Assembly: GCF_039652615.1 (NCBI RefSeq) | Contig: NZ_JBDJAC010000016.1 | Location: 1-64,000 of the forward strand | DNA: 64,000 nt | DNA from: Fulvimarina sp039652615 | GTDB lineage: Bacteria; Pseudomonadota; Alphaproteobacteria; Rhizobiales; Rhizobiaceae | Direction: 5' to 3' | Part shown: piece by piece, positions 17,244-26,177 of the stretch | How the letters are laid out: each line of letters begins with the position of its first letter | Position numbering within the stretch: the first letter of the stretch is position 1 | Position numbers and translations under genes: made by a program | The notes under the pieces: generated by a model | Seen by the model: only the letters and a program-made list of their open reading frames with translations | What the model was told of the DNA's origin: nothing | Database searches by the model: none

Positions 17244-19141
17244 TGATGGACGGTTTCCTAAAGCGTTTCGAAAACGTTCTCGATCCGTTCGAAGACAAGG
17301 GCGAGGCCGAAGAACACGCGCGGTTCAATCGCGTCGGCCATCTCGATCCTCTGCCGAACGATGCCAACCGGTTCATCTGGCATTTCGCCAAGCAGGCGAA
17401 ATGGCCGCTGATCGGGCTTCTTGTTTGCGGCGGTCTGACCGGCCTTGTCGAAGCAGTGATGTTCACCGGCGTCGGCTGGCTTGTCGACGCCATGGACACG
17501 ACGTCACCTTCCACCTTTATCGCCGAGCATTTCTGGCTGATCGCCGGCCTTCTCTTCGTGACGTTGATCGGCCGGGCTCTGGTTCTCTTTGCCGCTTCCG
17601 TCCTTGAAGAGCAGATGATCGCGCCGAGCTTCTTCAACCGCATTCGCTGGCAGAGCTATCGGCGGATCATCGACCAGAGCTACACCTTCTTCCAGAACGA
17701 TTTCGCGGGCAGGCTTGCCCAGAAGGTTCAGCAGGCGGGGCAAGCGACGGGCGATTTCGTCACGACGGTCCTACAAACCTTCTGGTCCTTCATCACTTTC
17801 GTCGTGTTGACGATCTCGATCCTGGGCGCGATCGACTGGCGAATGTCGGTGGTGCTGGCGATCTGGTCGCTCGGCTACATCTGGATGATCCGCAACCTCC
17901 TGCCGCAGATCCGTATTCTCGGCCGCGAACGGGCGAATGCAAATTCGGTCTGGACCGGCCGCGTCGTCGACAGCTTCACCAACATCCTTTCGGTGAAGCT
18001 TTTCGATGCGACGCGCAAGGAAGACGCCTTCGTGAAGGAGGGCTTTGCGAAATATGTCGATGCCGTTCGCCGGCTTTGCAGGGCGCTGACGACGATCCGT
18101 ACGGCGATTGCGGTGCTGAACGGGCTCATGATGACCGGCGTCGGCTGGGTCGCGATCGTGGGCTGGCAATCGGGGGTGGTATCGACGGGCGGGGTGGCAG
18201 CAGCCCTCGGTCTCGTTCTGCGGCTCAACCAGATGTCGGGCTGGATGATGTTCAACATCAATGGTTTGGTCCGGAACTACGGCACGATCCAGGATGCCGT
18301 GGCGACCATCAGCCCGCTGCCAAATCTCATCGACAAGCCGGACGCGTTGCCGCTCAAGGTCGAGAAGGGGGCGGTCGCCTTCGAGAACATCACCTTCCAC
18401 TATGGCAAGGGCGAAGGCGTGATCGAGGACTTCTCTCTCGATATCAAGCCGGGTGAAAAGGTTGGCCTTGTCGGGCGTTCGGGCGCCGGCAAGACGACTC
18501 TCGTGAACCTTCTCCTGCGGCTTTACGATGTGGAAGACGGTCGCATCACCATCGACGGACAGGCGATTTCCGAAGTGACCCAGTCGTCGCTACGCGCCGC
18601 CATCGGCGTCGTTACGCAGGATACCGCGCTGCTTCATCGTTCTATCCGTGAGAACATCGCCTATGGGCGCAGCGATGCATCGGACGAGGAGGTTTTCGAT
18701 GCGGCCGCGCGCGCCAACGCGGCGGAGTTCATTCCGACCCTGCGCGATCCGAAGGGCAACGCCGGTTATCAGGCAACGGTCGGCGAGCGCGGAATCAAAC
18801 TGTCGGGCGGCCAGCGCCAGCGTATCGCGATCGCGCGTGTGCTTTTGAAGGATGCGCCGATCCTCCTTCTCGACGAGGCGACGAGCGCTCTCGATTCCGA
18901 GGTCGAAGCAGCGATTCAGGATAATCTCAACCAGATGATGGATGGTAAGACGGTGATCGCCATCGCCCACCGTCTGTCGACCATCGCTTCGCTCGACCGG
19001 CTGATCGTCATCGATCAGGGCCGGATCGTCGAGGAGGGGCGCCATGCGGATCTGATCCAGCGGGGCGGGCTCTATGCTCAGCTCTGGAACCGGCAGTCCG
19101 GCGGCTTCATCGGCGATCTCGAACGTGAGGCCGCTGAATAA
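17240..19141 (+). CDS. ABC exporter, fused permease-ATPase (second of tandem pair)
   Basis: A 633-residue half-transporter paralogous to the preceding one. Six predicted transmembrane helices lie between about residues 50 and 330; the ATPase domain has Walker A GRSGAGKTT near 411, VTQDTALLHRSIRENI, signature LSGGQRQRIAIARVLLK near 520, Walker B LLLDEATSALDSE near 541 and AHRLSTIASLDR near 575. Both ATP sites of a heterodimer would be canonical, unlike many heterodimeric exporters with one degenerate site, so homodimers cannot be excluded. ATG at 17240 overlaps the upstream TGA. It is convergent with the nucleotidyltransferase 41 bp downstream. Confidence 0.92.
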   Translation: MMMDGFLKRFENVLDPFEDKGEAEEHARFNRVGHLDPLPNDANRFIWHFAKQAKWPLIGLLVCGGLTGLVEAVMFTGVGWLVDAMDTTSPSTFIAEHFWLIAGLLFVTLIGRALVLFAASVLEEQMIAPSFFNRIRWQSYRRIIDQSYTFFQNDFAGRLAQKVQQAGQATGDFVTTVLQTFWSFITFVVLTISILGAIDWRMSVVLAIWSLGYIWMIRNLLPQIRILGRERANANSVWTGRVVDSFTNILSVKLFDATRKEDAFVKEGFAKYVDAVRRLCRALTTIRTAIAVLNGLMMTGVGWVAIVGWQSGVVSTGGVAAALGLVLRLNQMSGWMMFNINGLVRNYGTIQDAVATISPLPNLIDKPDALPLKVEKGAVAFENITFHYGKGEGVIEDFSLDIKPGEKVGLVGRSGAGKTTLVNLLLRLYDVEDGRITIDGQAISEVTQSSLRAAIGVVTQDTALLHRSIRENIAYGRSDASDEEVFDAAARANAAEFIPTLRDPKGNAGYQATVGERGIKLSGGQRQRIAIARVLLKDAPILLLDEATSALDSEVEAAIQDNLNQMMDGKTVIAIAHRLSTIASLDRLIVIDQGRIVEEGRHADLIQRGGLYAQLWNRQSGGFIGDLEREAAE

Positions 19142-19182
19142 CGCTGCCGCGTGCGATGGACCTGTATCTCGTATCTGACGGT

Positions 19183-19947
19183 TCAGGCGGCGCTTGAGAG
19201 ATAGGCCATTTCAGCCTCTTTGATCGCTTGCGGCGTACCGACCGTCAGCCACAGCCCGCTCAGGCGGACGCCGTTCAGCCGTTCAGCTTCGATTGCCGCG
19301 TCGAAGATCCGGTTCAGCGAGAAGGGCTCGACTTGATAGCCCTCGAAGATCTCCGGCGTAAAGATGCCGGCGCCGGCGTAGATGAACGGCGACATGTCCC
19401 GCTCTTCGCGGCGAACCAGCCGTCCCGTCGCATCCATCACGAAATCGCCGCGTCCGTCATAGCCGGTCGATTGGGCCATGTCCGCGATCAGAAGGCTGAC
19501 ATCCATATCGGCCGGACGCCAGAGATCTGAGAGAATGTCCAGATTGGCGCGGTAGCTTTCAATCCAAAATGTATCCGAATTGAGCACGAAGAAGGGTTCG
19601 GAGCCCAGATGGGGCAGGGCCTTCATGATCCCTCCGCCTGAATCGAGCAGCAGATCGCTTTCGTCGGAGATGACGATCTCCATGTCCTTGCGTCTGCGCA
19701 GATGGGCCCGCATCAGATCCGGTAGGTAGTGGACGTTGACGACGACCTTTTCGACGCCGGCCCTCGCAAGCGCATCCAGGCCGTAGTCGATCAGCGCCTT
19801 GCCGCGCACTTCGACCAGGGGTTTGGGGACGGTGGATGTGATGGGCCGCAGCCTCTTGCCGAGACCGGCCGAGAGCATCATGGCGGTCTTCGGTCGAAAG
19901 CGGTTGTCCGCCCTCGTCAGGGTAGGGGTCGTCGTTCGGTTGTTCAT
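19183..19947 (-). CDS. nucleotidyltransferase, MurU-like (NDP-sugar pyrophosphorylase family)
   Basis: A 254-residue sugar-1-phosphate nucleotidyltransferase. N-terminal signature KTAMMLSAGLGKRLRPITSTVPKPLVEVRGKAL (about 20-52) with the GxGxRxxP and PK metal/nucleotide motifs, then DSGGGIMKAL, FFVLNSDTFW and WLTVGTPQAI. Linked to a kinase of the AmgK type, this arrangement resembles the MurNAc/GlcNAc recycling pair AmgK-MurU that bypasses de novo UDP-MurNAc synthesis. The gene overlaps the upstream tsaE-phosphotransferase stop by 4 bp (ATGA). Start at 19947; the frame's longer extension is antisense noise. Confidence 0.85.
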   Translation of the reverse strand: MNNRTTTPTLTRADNRFRPKTAMMLSAGLGKRLRPITSTVPKPLVEVRGKALIDYGLDALARAGVEKVVVNVHYLPDLMRAHLRRRKDMEIVISDESDLLLDSGGGIMKALPHLGSEPFFVLNSDTFWIESYRANLDILSDLWRPADMDVSLLIADMAQSTGYDGRGDFVMDATGRLVRREERDMSPFIYAGAGIFTPEIFEGYQVEPFSLNRIFDAAIEAERLNGVRLSGLWLTVGTPQAIKEAEMAYLSSAA

Positions 19948-21560
19948 GCGCGTCTTGATGTCAGGTTGTTTCCGACGATGCCCCAATCGGCATAGAGCGA
20001 TTTGACGGCCGCCAGAGTCGGATGGTCCAGGGCGCGTCCAAGATAGCCGCGTACGTGCGGAATGTGACGTCTGTATTGCGGTTTTCCATCGCGCATGGAG
20101 AGACGCACGAAAATTCCAAGAACCTTCGTCGCGCGTTGAGCAGCCATCACCGCATAATCGCGTTCGAAGAGGAACGGTTTGAAGTCCGGATCGCTTGCGC
20201 GCCGCGCCGCGACATATGCCGAGACCAGCGATGCTTCGAGCTCTGGAGGGACGTTGACGCGCGCATCCTGTGCAAGCGATGCGACATCGTATGCGGTCGG
20301 GCCGATAAGCGCGTCCTGAAAATCGATCAGGCCGATCCGCGCGGTTCCGATCGCATCGGGCTGCCAGATGATGTTGGGTGAATGGAAGTCGCGCAGCACG
20401 AGGGTTGTCTCCGCATCGGCGATTTCCTGAAACACAAGCGACCAAGCTTCGTGGAAGCGGTCCCTCTCGTCGTCCGTCGGCTGGCGGCCGAGTGCTTCGG
20501 GAACGTACCAGTCGATCAGGAGATTGGCCTCGGTCATCATCGCGTCGGCATCGAACCGTGCAACATGATGGACCTCGTCTGCTTCGATCGGCACATCGGA
20601 CCGCCATTCGATTTCGTGCATCCGCGCCAGACATTCGACAGCTGCCCGATAGCGCTCGGGGTCGGGGGTTCGGTCCGCCCGAAGAAGCGATCCGGTGCCG
20701 AGATTGCTGGTCAGCAAAAGGCCGCGATCGAGGTTTTGTTCGCGGATCCTCGGTGCGCAGAAGCCGGCTTCACCCAGAGCGCGGGCGACCGCGACGAAGG
20801 GACGAACATCCTCGGCCAGATGAACGAGCCGGCTATAGGGCAGGCCATCGCGGATCGGCGGTCCATCCGGCTGGTTGGGTGAGTCCATCAGGACAAGGGA
20901 TCCACCTTCGATGTCGATGGTCTCATAGCGGCGCGACGAAGCATCGCCGATATAGTATTTCCGGCGATTGCCGGCCATGCCGGAAGAGGAGAGGAAATCG
21001 CGAATTTCGAGGGTTCGCTCGATCCGCGCAATCGCATCGCCTGAGGCGGCGATCGCAGCACGGCGGCCACCCGGTTCGGTTGTTTGAAGCTCGACGATGA
21101 TATTGGCGCGCGCCAGGACGCTGTCGACCTTCTGGGGCCACTCGACGAGGATCGCTCCGGTCGCGAGCGCTTCATCGAGGCCGAGTTCATCCATCTCGGA
21201 GGCATCGGCCAGACGATAGAGATCCAAATGCGAAACGGGAAGTCTGCCGGTATAGCTCTGCACGAGCGTAAAGGTGGGCGAGGGAACGTCCTGCTCGTCG
21301 TCTCCGGTGATTGCCCGGATGGCGGCACGGGCCAACGTCGTTTTTCCGGCCCCCAGATCGCCAAGCAGCGCAACCACATCGCCCGGCTTCAGAACGAGAC
21401 TGATATCTTCGCCAAGGCGTTCAGTTGCGGTCGCATCGGGAAGATCGACGATCTTGATCGTCTGAAGCGCGGTCATCGCCGTGTCATGTTCCTCGGTCAC
21501 CATGTGAAGAGTGCCATATTCAATATCGCCAGCTTTGGTCGGCGATATCATATGGTTCAT
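19944..21560 (-). CDS. tsaE: bifunctional TsaE (tRNA t6A ATPase) / aminoglycoside-type phosphotransferase fusion
   Basis: A 538-residue two-domain protein. Residues about 30-170 are TsaE: Walker A LLGDLGAGKTTLARAAI near 65-81, VPSPTFTLVQ, HLDLYRL and VEWPQK, the ATPase that helps TsaD/TsaB make threonylcarbamoyl-A37 in tRNA. Residues about 205-535 are an APH/choline-kinase-like domain with the catalytic loop LRDFHSPNIIW and metal-binding GLIDFQDA, similar to AmgK sugar kinases. The fusion is known across Hyphomicrobiales. ATG 21560 overlaps the divL stop by 4 bp. The two activities have no obvious biochemical link; fusion may reflect operon compaction. Confidence 0.9.
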   Translation of the reverse strand: MNHMISPTKAGDIEYGTLHMVTEEHDTAMTALQTIKIVDLPDATATERLGEDISLVLKPGDVVALLGDLGAGKTTLARAAIRAITGDDEQDVPSPTFTLVQSYTGRLPVSHLDLYRLADASEMDELGLDEALATGAILVEWPQKVDSVLARANIIVELQTTEPGGRRAAIAASGDAIARIERTLEIRDFLSSSGMAGNRRKYYIGDASSRRYETIDIEGGSLVLMDSPNQPDGPPIRDGLPYSRLVHLAEDVRPFVAVARALGEAGFCAPRIREQNLDRGLLLTSNLGTGSLLRADRTPDPERYRAAVECLARMHEIEWRSDVPIEADEVHHVARFDADAMMTEANLLIDWYVPEALGRQPTDDERDRFHEAWSLVFQEIADAETTLVLRDFHSPNIIWQPDAIGTARIGLIDFQDALIGPTAYDVASLAQDARVNVPPELEASLVSAYVAARRASDPDFKPFLFERDYAVMAAQRATKVLGIFVRLSMRDGKPQYRRHIPHVRGYLGRALDHPTLAAVKSLYADWGIVGNNLTSRRA

Positions 21561-24205
21561 TCTGCGGCGTCCCGATAGGTGGACTTCTTTCGGTCGACGG
21601 GTTTGCCCGCCCCTGTTGCATCACTGCCCACAGGGCTGTTGGGGTCCGGCTTTTCCTGTTTTGCAGGAAGTGTGCAGACAACGCATGTGCCCCCGTCTTC
21701 TGGGGCTTCGACCCGAATGGCACCACCATGCAGCTCGACGAGGCTCTTCACGATCGAGAGCCCGAGTCCCGGTCCGGAGGATCGTCCGCCTTCTGCATTG
21801 GTCTCGAAACGCTCGAAGATGCGCTCGACCTGATCGGCCGCAATGCCCGGCCCGCGATCCGTGACCGCGAAGCAGACCTCGGCGGTATCGGGCGACTTCC
21901 ATGCTTTCAGATCAATCTGCGAGCCTTGCGGCGCGAAGTTCGTCGCGTTCGACAGGAGATTGTAGAGGATCTGGGTTAGTCGCGCTCCGTCGGCTTCGAT
22001 AACGCCGCCACTCTGTGTGAGATCGACGTTCAGCTTCAGCTGGTTTTCGTGCAGGCGCTCCTGAACGCCTTCGACTGCATTCTCCACGCGGGCCGCGATG
22101 TCGACCGCCGAGACCTCCAGTTCCATGATGCCGGCGTCAATGGTGGCAAGGTCCAGCGTGTCGTTGACCATTGCGAGCAGCGAGCGTGTCGAGGAATTGA
22201 TGTGTTCCAGATAATCGGTCTGGCGCTCGTTGAGCGTGCCGAGTTCGGGCTCGGCGAGGAGCTGCGAAAACCCGATCACGGTCGTCAGCGGTGAGCGCAG
22301 TTCGTAGCTCATGAAGGAAACAAAGTCGTATTTGATGCGATTGGCTTCTTCCAATGCTTCGTTCTTCTCACGCAGCATCCGTTCGGCGGCTCTCGCATCG
22401 GAGACATCCGAGAATGTCAGCATGGTTTGCGCATTGGGAAGCGGCACCGCCTTGTAGGTCAGGATCATGCCGCTCGACAAATGGATTTCGCCGGTCTCGG
22501 ACTTGCGGCCATTCTCGTCGATCGAGGTGACGAGAACCGCAAGTCCGGTCCAGCCGGGCGCGCCCGTCGTTCCGTCCAATATGCGAATGTGAGCTGCATC
22601 CTGGAAGGTTTGGATGCGGGGCTTCGACTTGAGGAAGGTCTCGTCCAGCTCGAACATTTCGCCGAATGTCGGGTTGGAGAGCTGCAGCCGTCCATCGCTG
22701 CCGAACACGGCGACGCCTTCGCTGAGATAGTCGATGGTCTCACGCTGAAGCTGCGCGACGGTCTTGATTTCCATCTCCAGCTTGAGCCGTTCCGTAATAT
22801 CTTCGAAGACGAACGTCGCGCCGCCTTGAGGGTTGGGAGTTGCGACGACGCGGAGCGTCCGGCCATTAGAGAGGTGCCACATCGTCTCGGTCGGATCCTT
22901 GGCGCTGTAGGCGGCGAGATCCTCCTTGCGTCGCTGGCTCGGAAACGCAATTTCTGTCGGCAATACGCCAGCGTGGCGCAGATGGTCGAGAAACGCAACG
23001 TGATCGGGATCGGACTGAAGGAATGCGTCCGTCAGCTCGAAAAGGCTCTTGAAGGCCGCATTGTAATAGGCGAGGCGTGTGTCCGGATCGAAGCGGGCCA
23101 CGGCGGTGCCCAGCTTGTCGAGCGTTTCCGACTGGCTATCGATCGTCTGACGCAGTTCGCGGCGGATGTTCTCGGTTTCCGAAACATCGATCGCAAGGCC
23201 GGCGGTGCCGATCTGACCGGCAAGCTCTGTGACGTCGAAGATATGCCGGTCAGCATCGACCACGGTCGAGAGTTTGCCCGCATAGAGGCCGTATTGAGAG
23301 ACCGCGTCCGCCACTTCGTGCCGATCGGTTTCGGCGAGAAATTCGATTCCCTTCTCAACGACCTCGTCCGGCGAACTTGCATCGACGGCTTTCGAGAAGG
23401 CTTGATTGACCCAGTAGAGTTTTCCGTCGCGGTCGCGCAGCCATGCCGGCAGCGGCGCCGTGTCGAGCAGCGCCTGCATCGTGTCGATCGTGCCAAGGGC
23501 TTCCGATAGCTCGTTGCCCGCGCGCTTCAGCTTGGCTCTGAGGCCGGCCGTATGCGTGAAGCGGACGAGTGCGAGCCCCCCATGGGTGCGCCCCGTCACC
23601 TCGATCAGTTCGTTCGACCGTGTGTCAAGCGACAGCGCGAAAGGCGTGGCATCGGTGCGCAATTGTTCGATCGCAACCGCAAGATCACCGGCGCCTTCGG
23701 TGGGAAGCCATTCTGTGAAAGTCAGAAAGCGATCGGGTGAAATTGGTGAGCCGGCTTGTTTCGGCATTTCACCGAAAATCCTCGGTCGCTCGGCGCCGCG
23801 ATAGACGAGCAGGCGCTGGTCGCTTGCACCGAGCAGTGCCTGGAATTCGGTTGCGTCCTGGGTCCGATCGGCGATCTCCGCGCGGAGCCTATCGTTCTCG
23901 CGGGTGAGCGCCGCGCGATATTTCATCAGATAGACGGCACACACCATCATCGTGCCGAGCGCGACCGCCACGAGGGCCAGGATGGTAATCGGCGCGGAGT
24001 CCCGGATAAGGCTCGTCTGAGCGCATGCGGGAGTTGCAACATTGGCGAAAAGGAGAGTGAGAAGACAGATACCGCCAGTGGATCCAAGAGTTCCCGGATT
24101 GCACTCGGGCGTCACCCGATCGACGATCGCATCGCTATCCGTGACGAGCCGAATCCCTGTGCGTTTCCACGCGCTTCCGCGTGAAACCAATGTCCCCTCG
24201 TTCAT
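21557..24205 (-). CDS. divL: DivL-type PAS pseudokinase (cell-cycle histidine-kinase homologue with Tyr in the H-box)
   Basis: About 882 residues: a hydrophobic segment ending ATPACA (about 45-62), a transmembrane helix (71-93), several PAS-like regions (about 240-560), a DHp domain and a HATPase domain at the C-terminus. The phospho-acceptor motif reads FMSYELRSPLTTVIGFSQLL, with TAC (Tyr, codon 22304-22306, about residue 634) where kinases have His. The N, G1 and G2 boxes are intact (YNLLSNATNF, DRGPGIA, GPGLGLSIV). Caulobacter DivL has the same Tyr and controls CckA-CtrA by sensing DivK. Neighbours ahcY and tsaE fit divL loci. Start 24205 is tentative. Confidence 0.82.
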   Translation of the reverse strand: MNEGTLVSRGSAWKRTGIRLVTDSDAIVDRVTPECNPGTLGSTGGICLLTLLFANVATPACAQTSLIRDSAPITILALVAVALGTMMVCAVYLMKYRAALTRENDRLRAEIADRTQDATEFQALLGASDQRLLVYRGAERPRIFGEMPKQAGSPISPDRFLTFTEWLPTEGAGDLAVAIEQLRTDATPFALSLDTRSNELIEVTGRTHGGLALVRFTHTAGLRAKLKRAGNELSEALGTIDTMQALLDTAPLPAWLRDRDGKLYWVNQAFSKAVDASSPDEVVEKGIEFLAETDRHEVADAVSQYGLYAGKLSTVVDADRHIFDVTELAGQIGTAGLAIDVSETENIRRELRQTIDSQSETLDKLGTAVARFDPDTRLAYYNAAFKSLFELTDAFLQSDPDHVAFLDHLRHAGVLPTEIAFPSQRRKEDLAAYSAKDPTETMWHLSNGRTLRVVATPNPQGGATFVFEDITERLKLEMEIKTVAQLQRETIDYLSEGVAVFGSDGRLQLSNPTFGEMFELDETFLKSKPRIQTFQDAAHIRILDGTTGAPGWTGLAVLVTSIDENGRKSETGEIHLSSGMILTYKAVPLPNAQTMLTFSDVSDARAAERMLREKNEALEEANRIKYDFVSFMSYELRSPLTTVIGFSQLLAEPELGTLNERQTDYLEHINSSTRSLLAMVNDTLDLATIDAGIMELEVSAVDIAARVENAVEGVQERLHENQLKLNVDLTQSGGVIEADGARLTQILYNLLSNATNFAPQGSQIDLKAWKSPDTAEVCFAVTDRGPGIAADQVERIFERFETNAEGGRSSGPGLGLSIVKSLVELHGGAIRVEAPEDGGTCVVCTLPAKQEKPDPNSPVGSDATGAGKPVDRKKSTYRDAAE

Positions 24206-24299
24206 TGTCAGATCCCCGTAATCGCCGCATTCTCGAAATCGAATTGACCGTGCAACGCGATACTCTCGGAGCGCCCCCGCCATCCATAGCCGCCCCAAT

Positions 24300-24313
24300 T
24301 TAACCACTATTAA
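24300..24313. promoter_or_regulatory. CtrA-like motif (TTAA-N6-TTAA) upstream of divL
   Basis: The sequence TTAACCACTATTAA lies about 95 bp before the assumed divL start. The CtrA consensus is TTAA-N7-TTAA, and TTAACC is a CtrA half-site form; the spacing here is one base short, so this is only a candidate. Confidence 0.3.
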
Positions 24314-24362
24314 CGATCGTCGGAGACTTCGCAATGCGTCCAAAAGAGGAACAGACGCAAAG

Positions 24363-24399
24363 AAAAAGCCGCCGAAGCAATTGACTTCGGCGGCTTTTT
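24363..24399 (-). terminator. rho-independent terminator of ahcY
   Basis: A perfect 15-bp inverted repeat (24363-24377 and 24385-24399, arms AAAAAGCCGCCGAAG) with a 7-nt loop, flanked by A-run and T-run, directly beyond the ahcY stop. It is symmetric and could work on both strands; it separates ahcY from divL transcriptionally. Confidence 0.9.
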
Positions 24400-24427
24400 A
24401 ATTGGTCATTCAGTCAGGTCGCGCGAT

Positions 24428-25840
24428 TTAGTAGCGGTAATGCTCCGGCTTGAAGGGACCTTGCGTGTCGACGCCGATGTAGTCGGCCTGTGCCTGGCTC
24501 AGCTCGGTCAACTTTGCGCCAAGCTTGCCGAGATGCAAACGCGCAACTTTCTCATCGAGATGCTTCGGCAGAACGTAGACCTCATTCTTGTACTGATCCG
24601 TGTTCTTGTACAGCTCGATCTGAGCCAGAACCTGGTTGGTGAATGAAGCGGACATCACGAAGCTCGGATGGCCCGTGGCATTTCCGAGATTGAGCAGACG
24701 ACCTTCCGACAAAAGGATCATCCGCTTCTCATCAGGGAAGGTGATCATGTCGACCTGCGGCTTGATGTTCGTCCACTTCTGGTTACGAAGCGCGCCGACC
24801 TGAATTTCGTTGTCGAAGTGACCGATATTGCCGACGATCGCCATGTCCTTGAAGGAGCGCATGTGATCGAGGGTCACGATATCCTTGTTGCCTGTCGTCG
24901 TGATGACGATATCGGCGCTGGGACCTGCGTCTTCGAGCGTGACGACCTCGAACCCGTCCATCGCGGCCTGAAGCGCGCAGATCGGATCGACTTCGGTGAC
25001 CTTAACGCGTGCACCCGCGCCAAGAAGCGACTGCGCGGCACCCTTGCCGACGTCACCATAGCCACAGACCACAGCGACCTTGCCGGCCATCATCACGTCG
25101 GTGCCGCGACGGATGCCGTCGACGAGGCTTTCCTTACAACCGTACTTGTTGTCGAACTTCGACTTCGTGACCGAGTCGTTCACGTTGATCGCGGGGAAGG
25201 GAAGCTGGCCCTTCTTCTGTAGCTGGTAGAGCCGATTGACGCCCGTGGTCGTCTCTTCCGAAACGCCCTTGATCGCCTCGCGCTGCTTCGTGAAAAAGCC
25301 CGGCGTTTCGGCCATGCGCTTCTTGATCTGTGCGAAGAGAACTTCCTCTTCCTCAGAGCCGGGATTGGAGAGCACGTCTTCCCCGGCTTCGGCGCGAGCG
25401 CCGAGCAGGATGTACATGGTCGCATCGCCACCATCGTCGAGGATCATGTTGGACGGCTCGCCGTCCGGCCACTGGAAGATCTTGTCGGTGTAGGTCCAAT
25501 AGTCTTCGAGGGTCTCACCCTTGATGGCGAAGACCGGAGTTCCGCCCTCGGCGATGGCCGCAGCTGCGTGATCCTGGGTCGAGAAGATGTTGCAGGACGC
25601 CCAGCGAAGCTCGGCGCCAAGCTCCTTCAGGGTCTCGATCAGAACAGCCGTCTGGATCGTCATGTGAAGCGAGCCGGTGATGCGCGCGCCCTTCAGCGGC
25701 TTTTCCGCACCAAATTCTTCGCGGCAGGCCATGAGGCCGGGCATCTCGGTTTCGGCGATGTCGATTTCCTTGCGGCCGTAGCCTGCAAGCGAAATATCGG
25801 CGACCACATAGTCGTTCTGGCTATCCAGATGCGTGTCCAT
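24428..25840 (-). CDS. ahcY: adenosylhomocysteinase (S-adenosyl-L-homocysteine hydrolase)
   Basis: A 470-residue NAD-dependent cytoplasmic enzyme that hydrolyses SAH to adenosine and homocysteine, relieving inhibition of methyltransferases. Motifs: GRKEIDIAETEMPGLMACRE near the N-terminus, SCNIFSTQDHAAAAIA, NVNDSVTKSKFDNKYGC (Lys/Asp catalytic), NAD fold VCGYGDVGKGAAQSLLGAGA (about 268-287), and C-terminal PKHLDEKVARLHLGKLGAKLTELSQ ending FKPEHYRY. Start 25840 (MDTHLDSQ) is preceded by GGGAAA; an ATG at 25861 would add seven residues. Monocistronic with its own terminator. Confidence 0.96.
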   Translation of the reverse strand: MDTHLDSQNDYVVADISLAGYGRKEIDIAETEMPGLMACREEFGAEKPLKGARITGSLHMTIQTAVLIETLKELGAELRWASCNIFSTQDHAAAAIAEGGTPVFAIKGETLEDYWTYTDKIFQWPDGEPSNMILDDGGDATMYILLGARAEAGEDVLSNPGSEEEEVLFAQIKKRMAETPGFFTKQREAIKGVSEETTTGVNRLYQLQKKGQLPFPAINVNDSVTKSKFDNKYGCKESLVDGIRRGTDVMMAGKVAVVCGYGDVGKGAAQSLLGAGARVKVTEVDPICALQAAMDGFEVVTLEDAGPSADIVITTTGNKDIVTLDHMRSFKDMAIVGNIGHFDNEIQVGALRNQKWTNIKPQVDMITFPDEKRMILLSEGRLLNLGNATGHPSFVMSASFTNQVLAQIELYKNTDQYKNEVYVLPKHLDEKVARLHLGKLGAKLTELSQAQADYIGVDTQGPFKPEHYRY

Positions 25841-26177
25841 ATCAATTTCCCATTCAGTCAAAATCTGATCGCCTCGCTTTGCAGAAGCGACGCGTTGGGA
25901 TCCTGATTAGCAATTTCGCCGCAAAATCTCAAGGCGATATAAAGAAATGTTTATGTGTTGATATTGTTAAATCGGAATGAAGGCGAACGATTGATGAATG
26001 ACACGAACGAAGCAACGTCCGGTCACCGTTGCTGAACGGGATCGGCAATTTCGTGATGGGACGATCTAAAGGAAACGAGGGACGCCCTCGATTCTTGAAA
26101 TGAAGGCGCGTGGAAGTGCAGAGCATTCGCTCGGAAGGGCGTGGCGATCTGAGGCGTTCAGAGCTCAGGCGTCGTTC
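25841..26177. other. ahcY promoter region, no gene
   Basis: About 335 bp between ahcY and ptsH. No protein-like ORF. It contains the AT-rich dyad listed at 25937-25956. I found no match to SAH or SAM riboswitch cores. Confidence 0.5.
25937..25956. promoter_or_regulatory. AT-rich dyad ATATAAA-N6-TTTATGT, candidate methionine-cycle operator
   Basis: An inverted repeat with one mismatch, about 100 bp upstream of ahcY. It resembles, from memory, the ATATAAAGATATCTTTATAT-like sites of ArsR-family regulators that respond to SAH/SAM in alphaproteobacteria. The assignment is an inference. Confidence 0.35.

Noticed and set aside
22427..23509. 360-residue plus-strand ORF
   Set aside because: Shadow of divL.
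25841..26177. SAH or SAM riboswitch before ahcY
   Set aside because: No conserved core or pseudoknot could be recognised; the region is AT-rich without the required GC helices.
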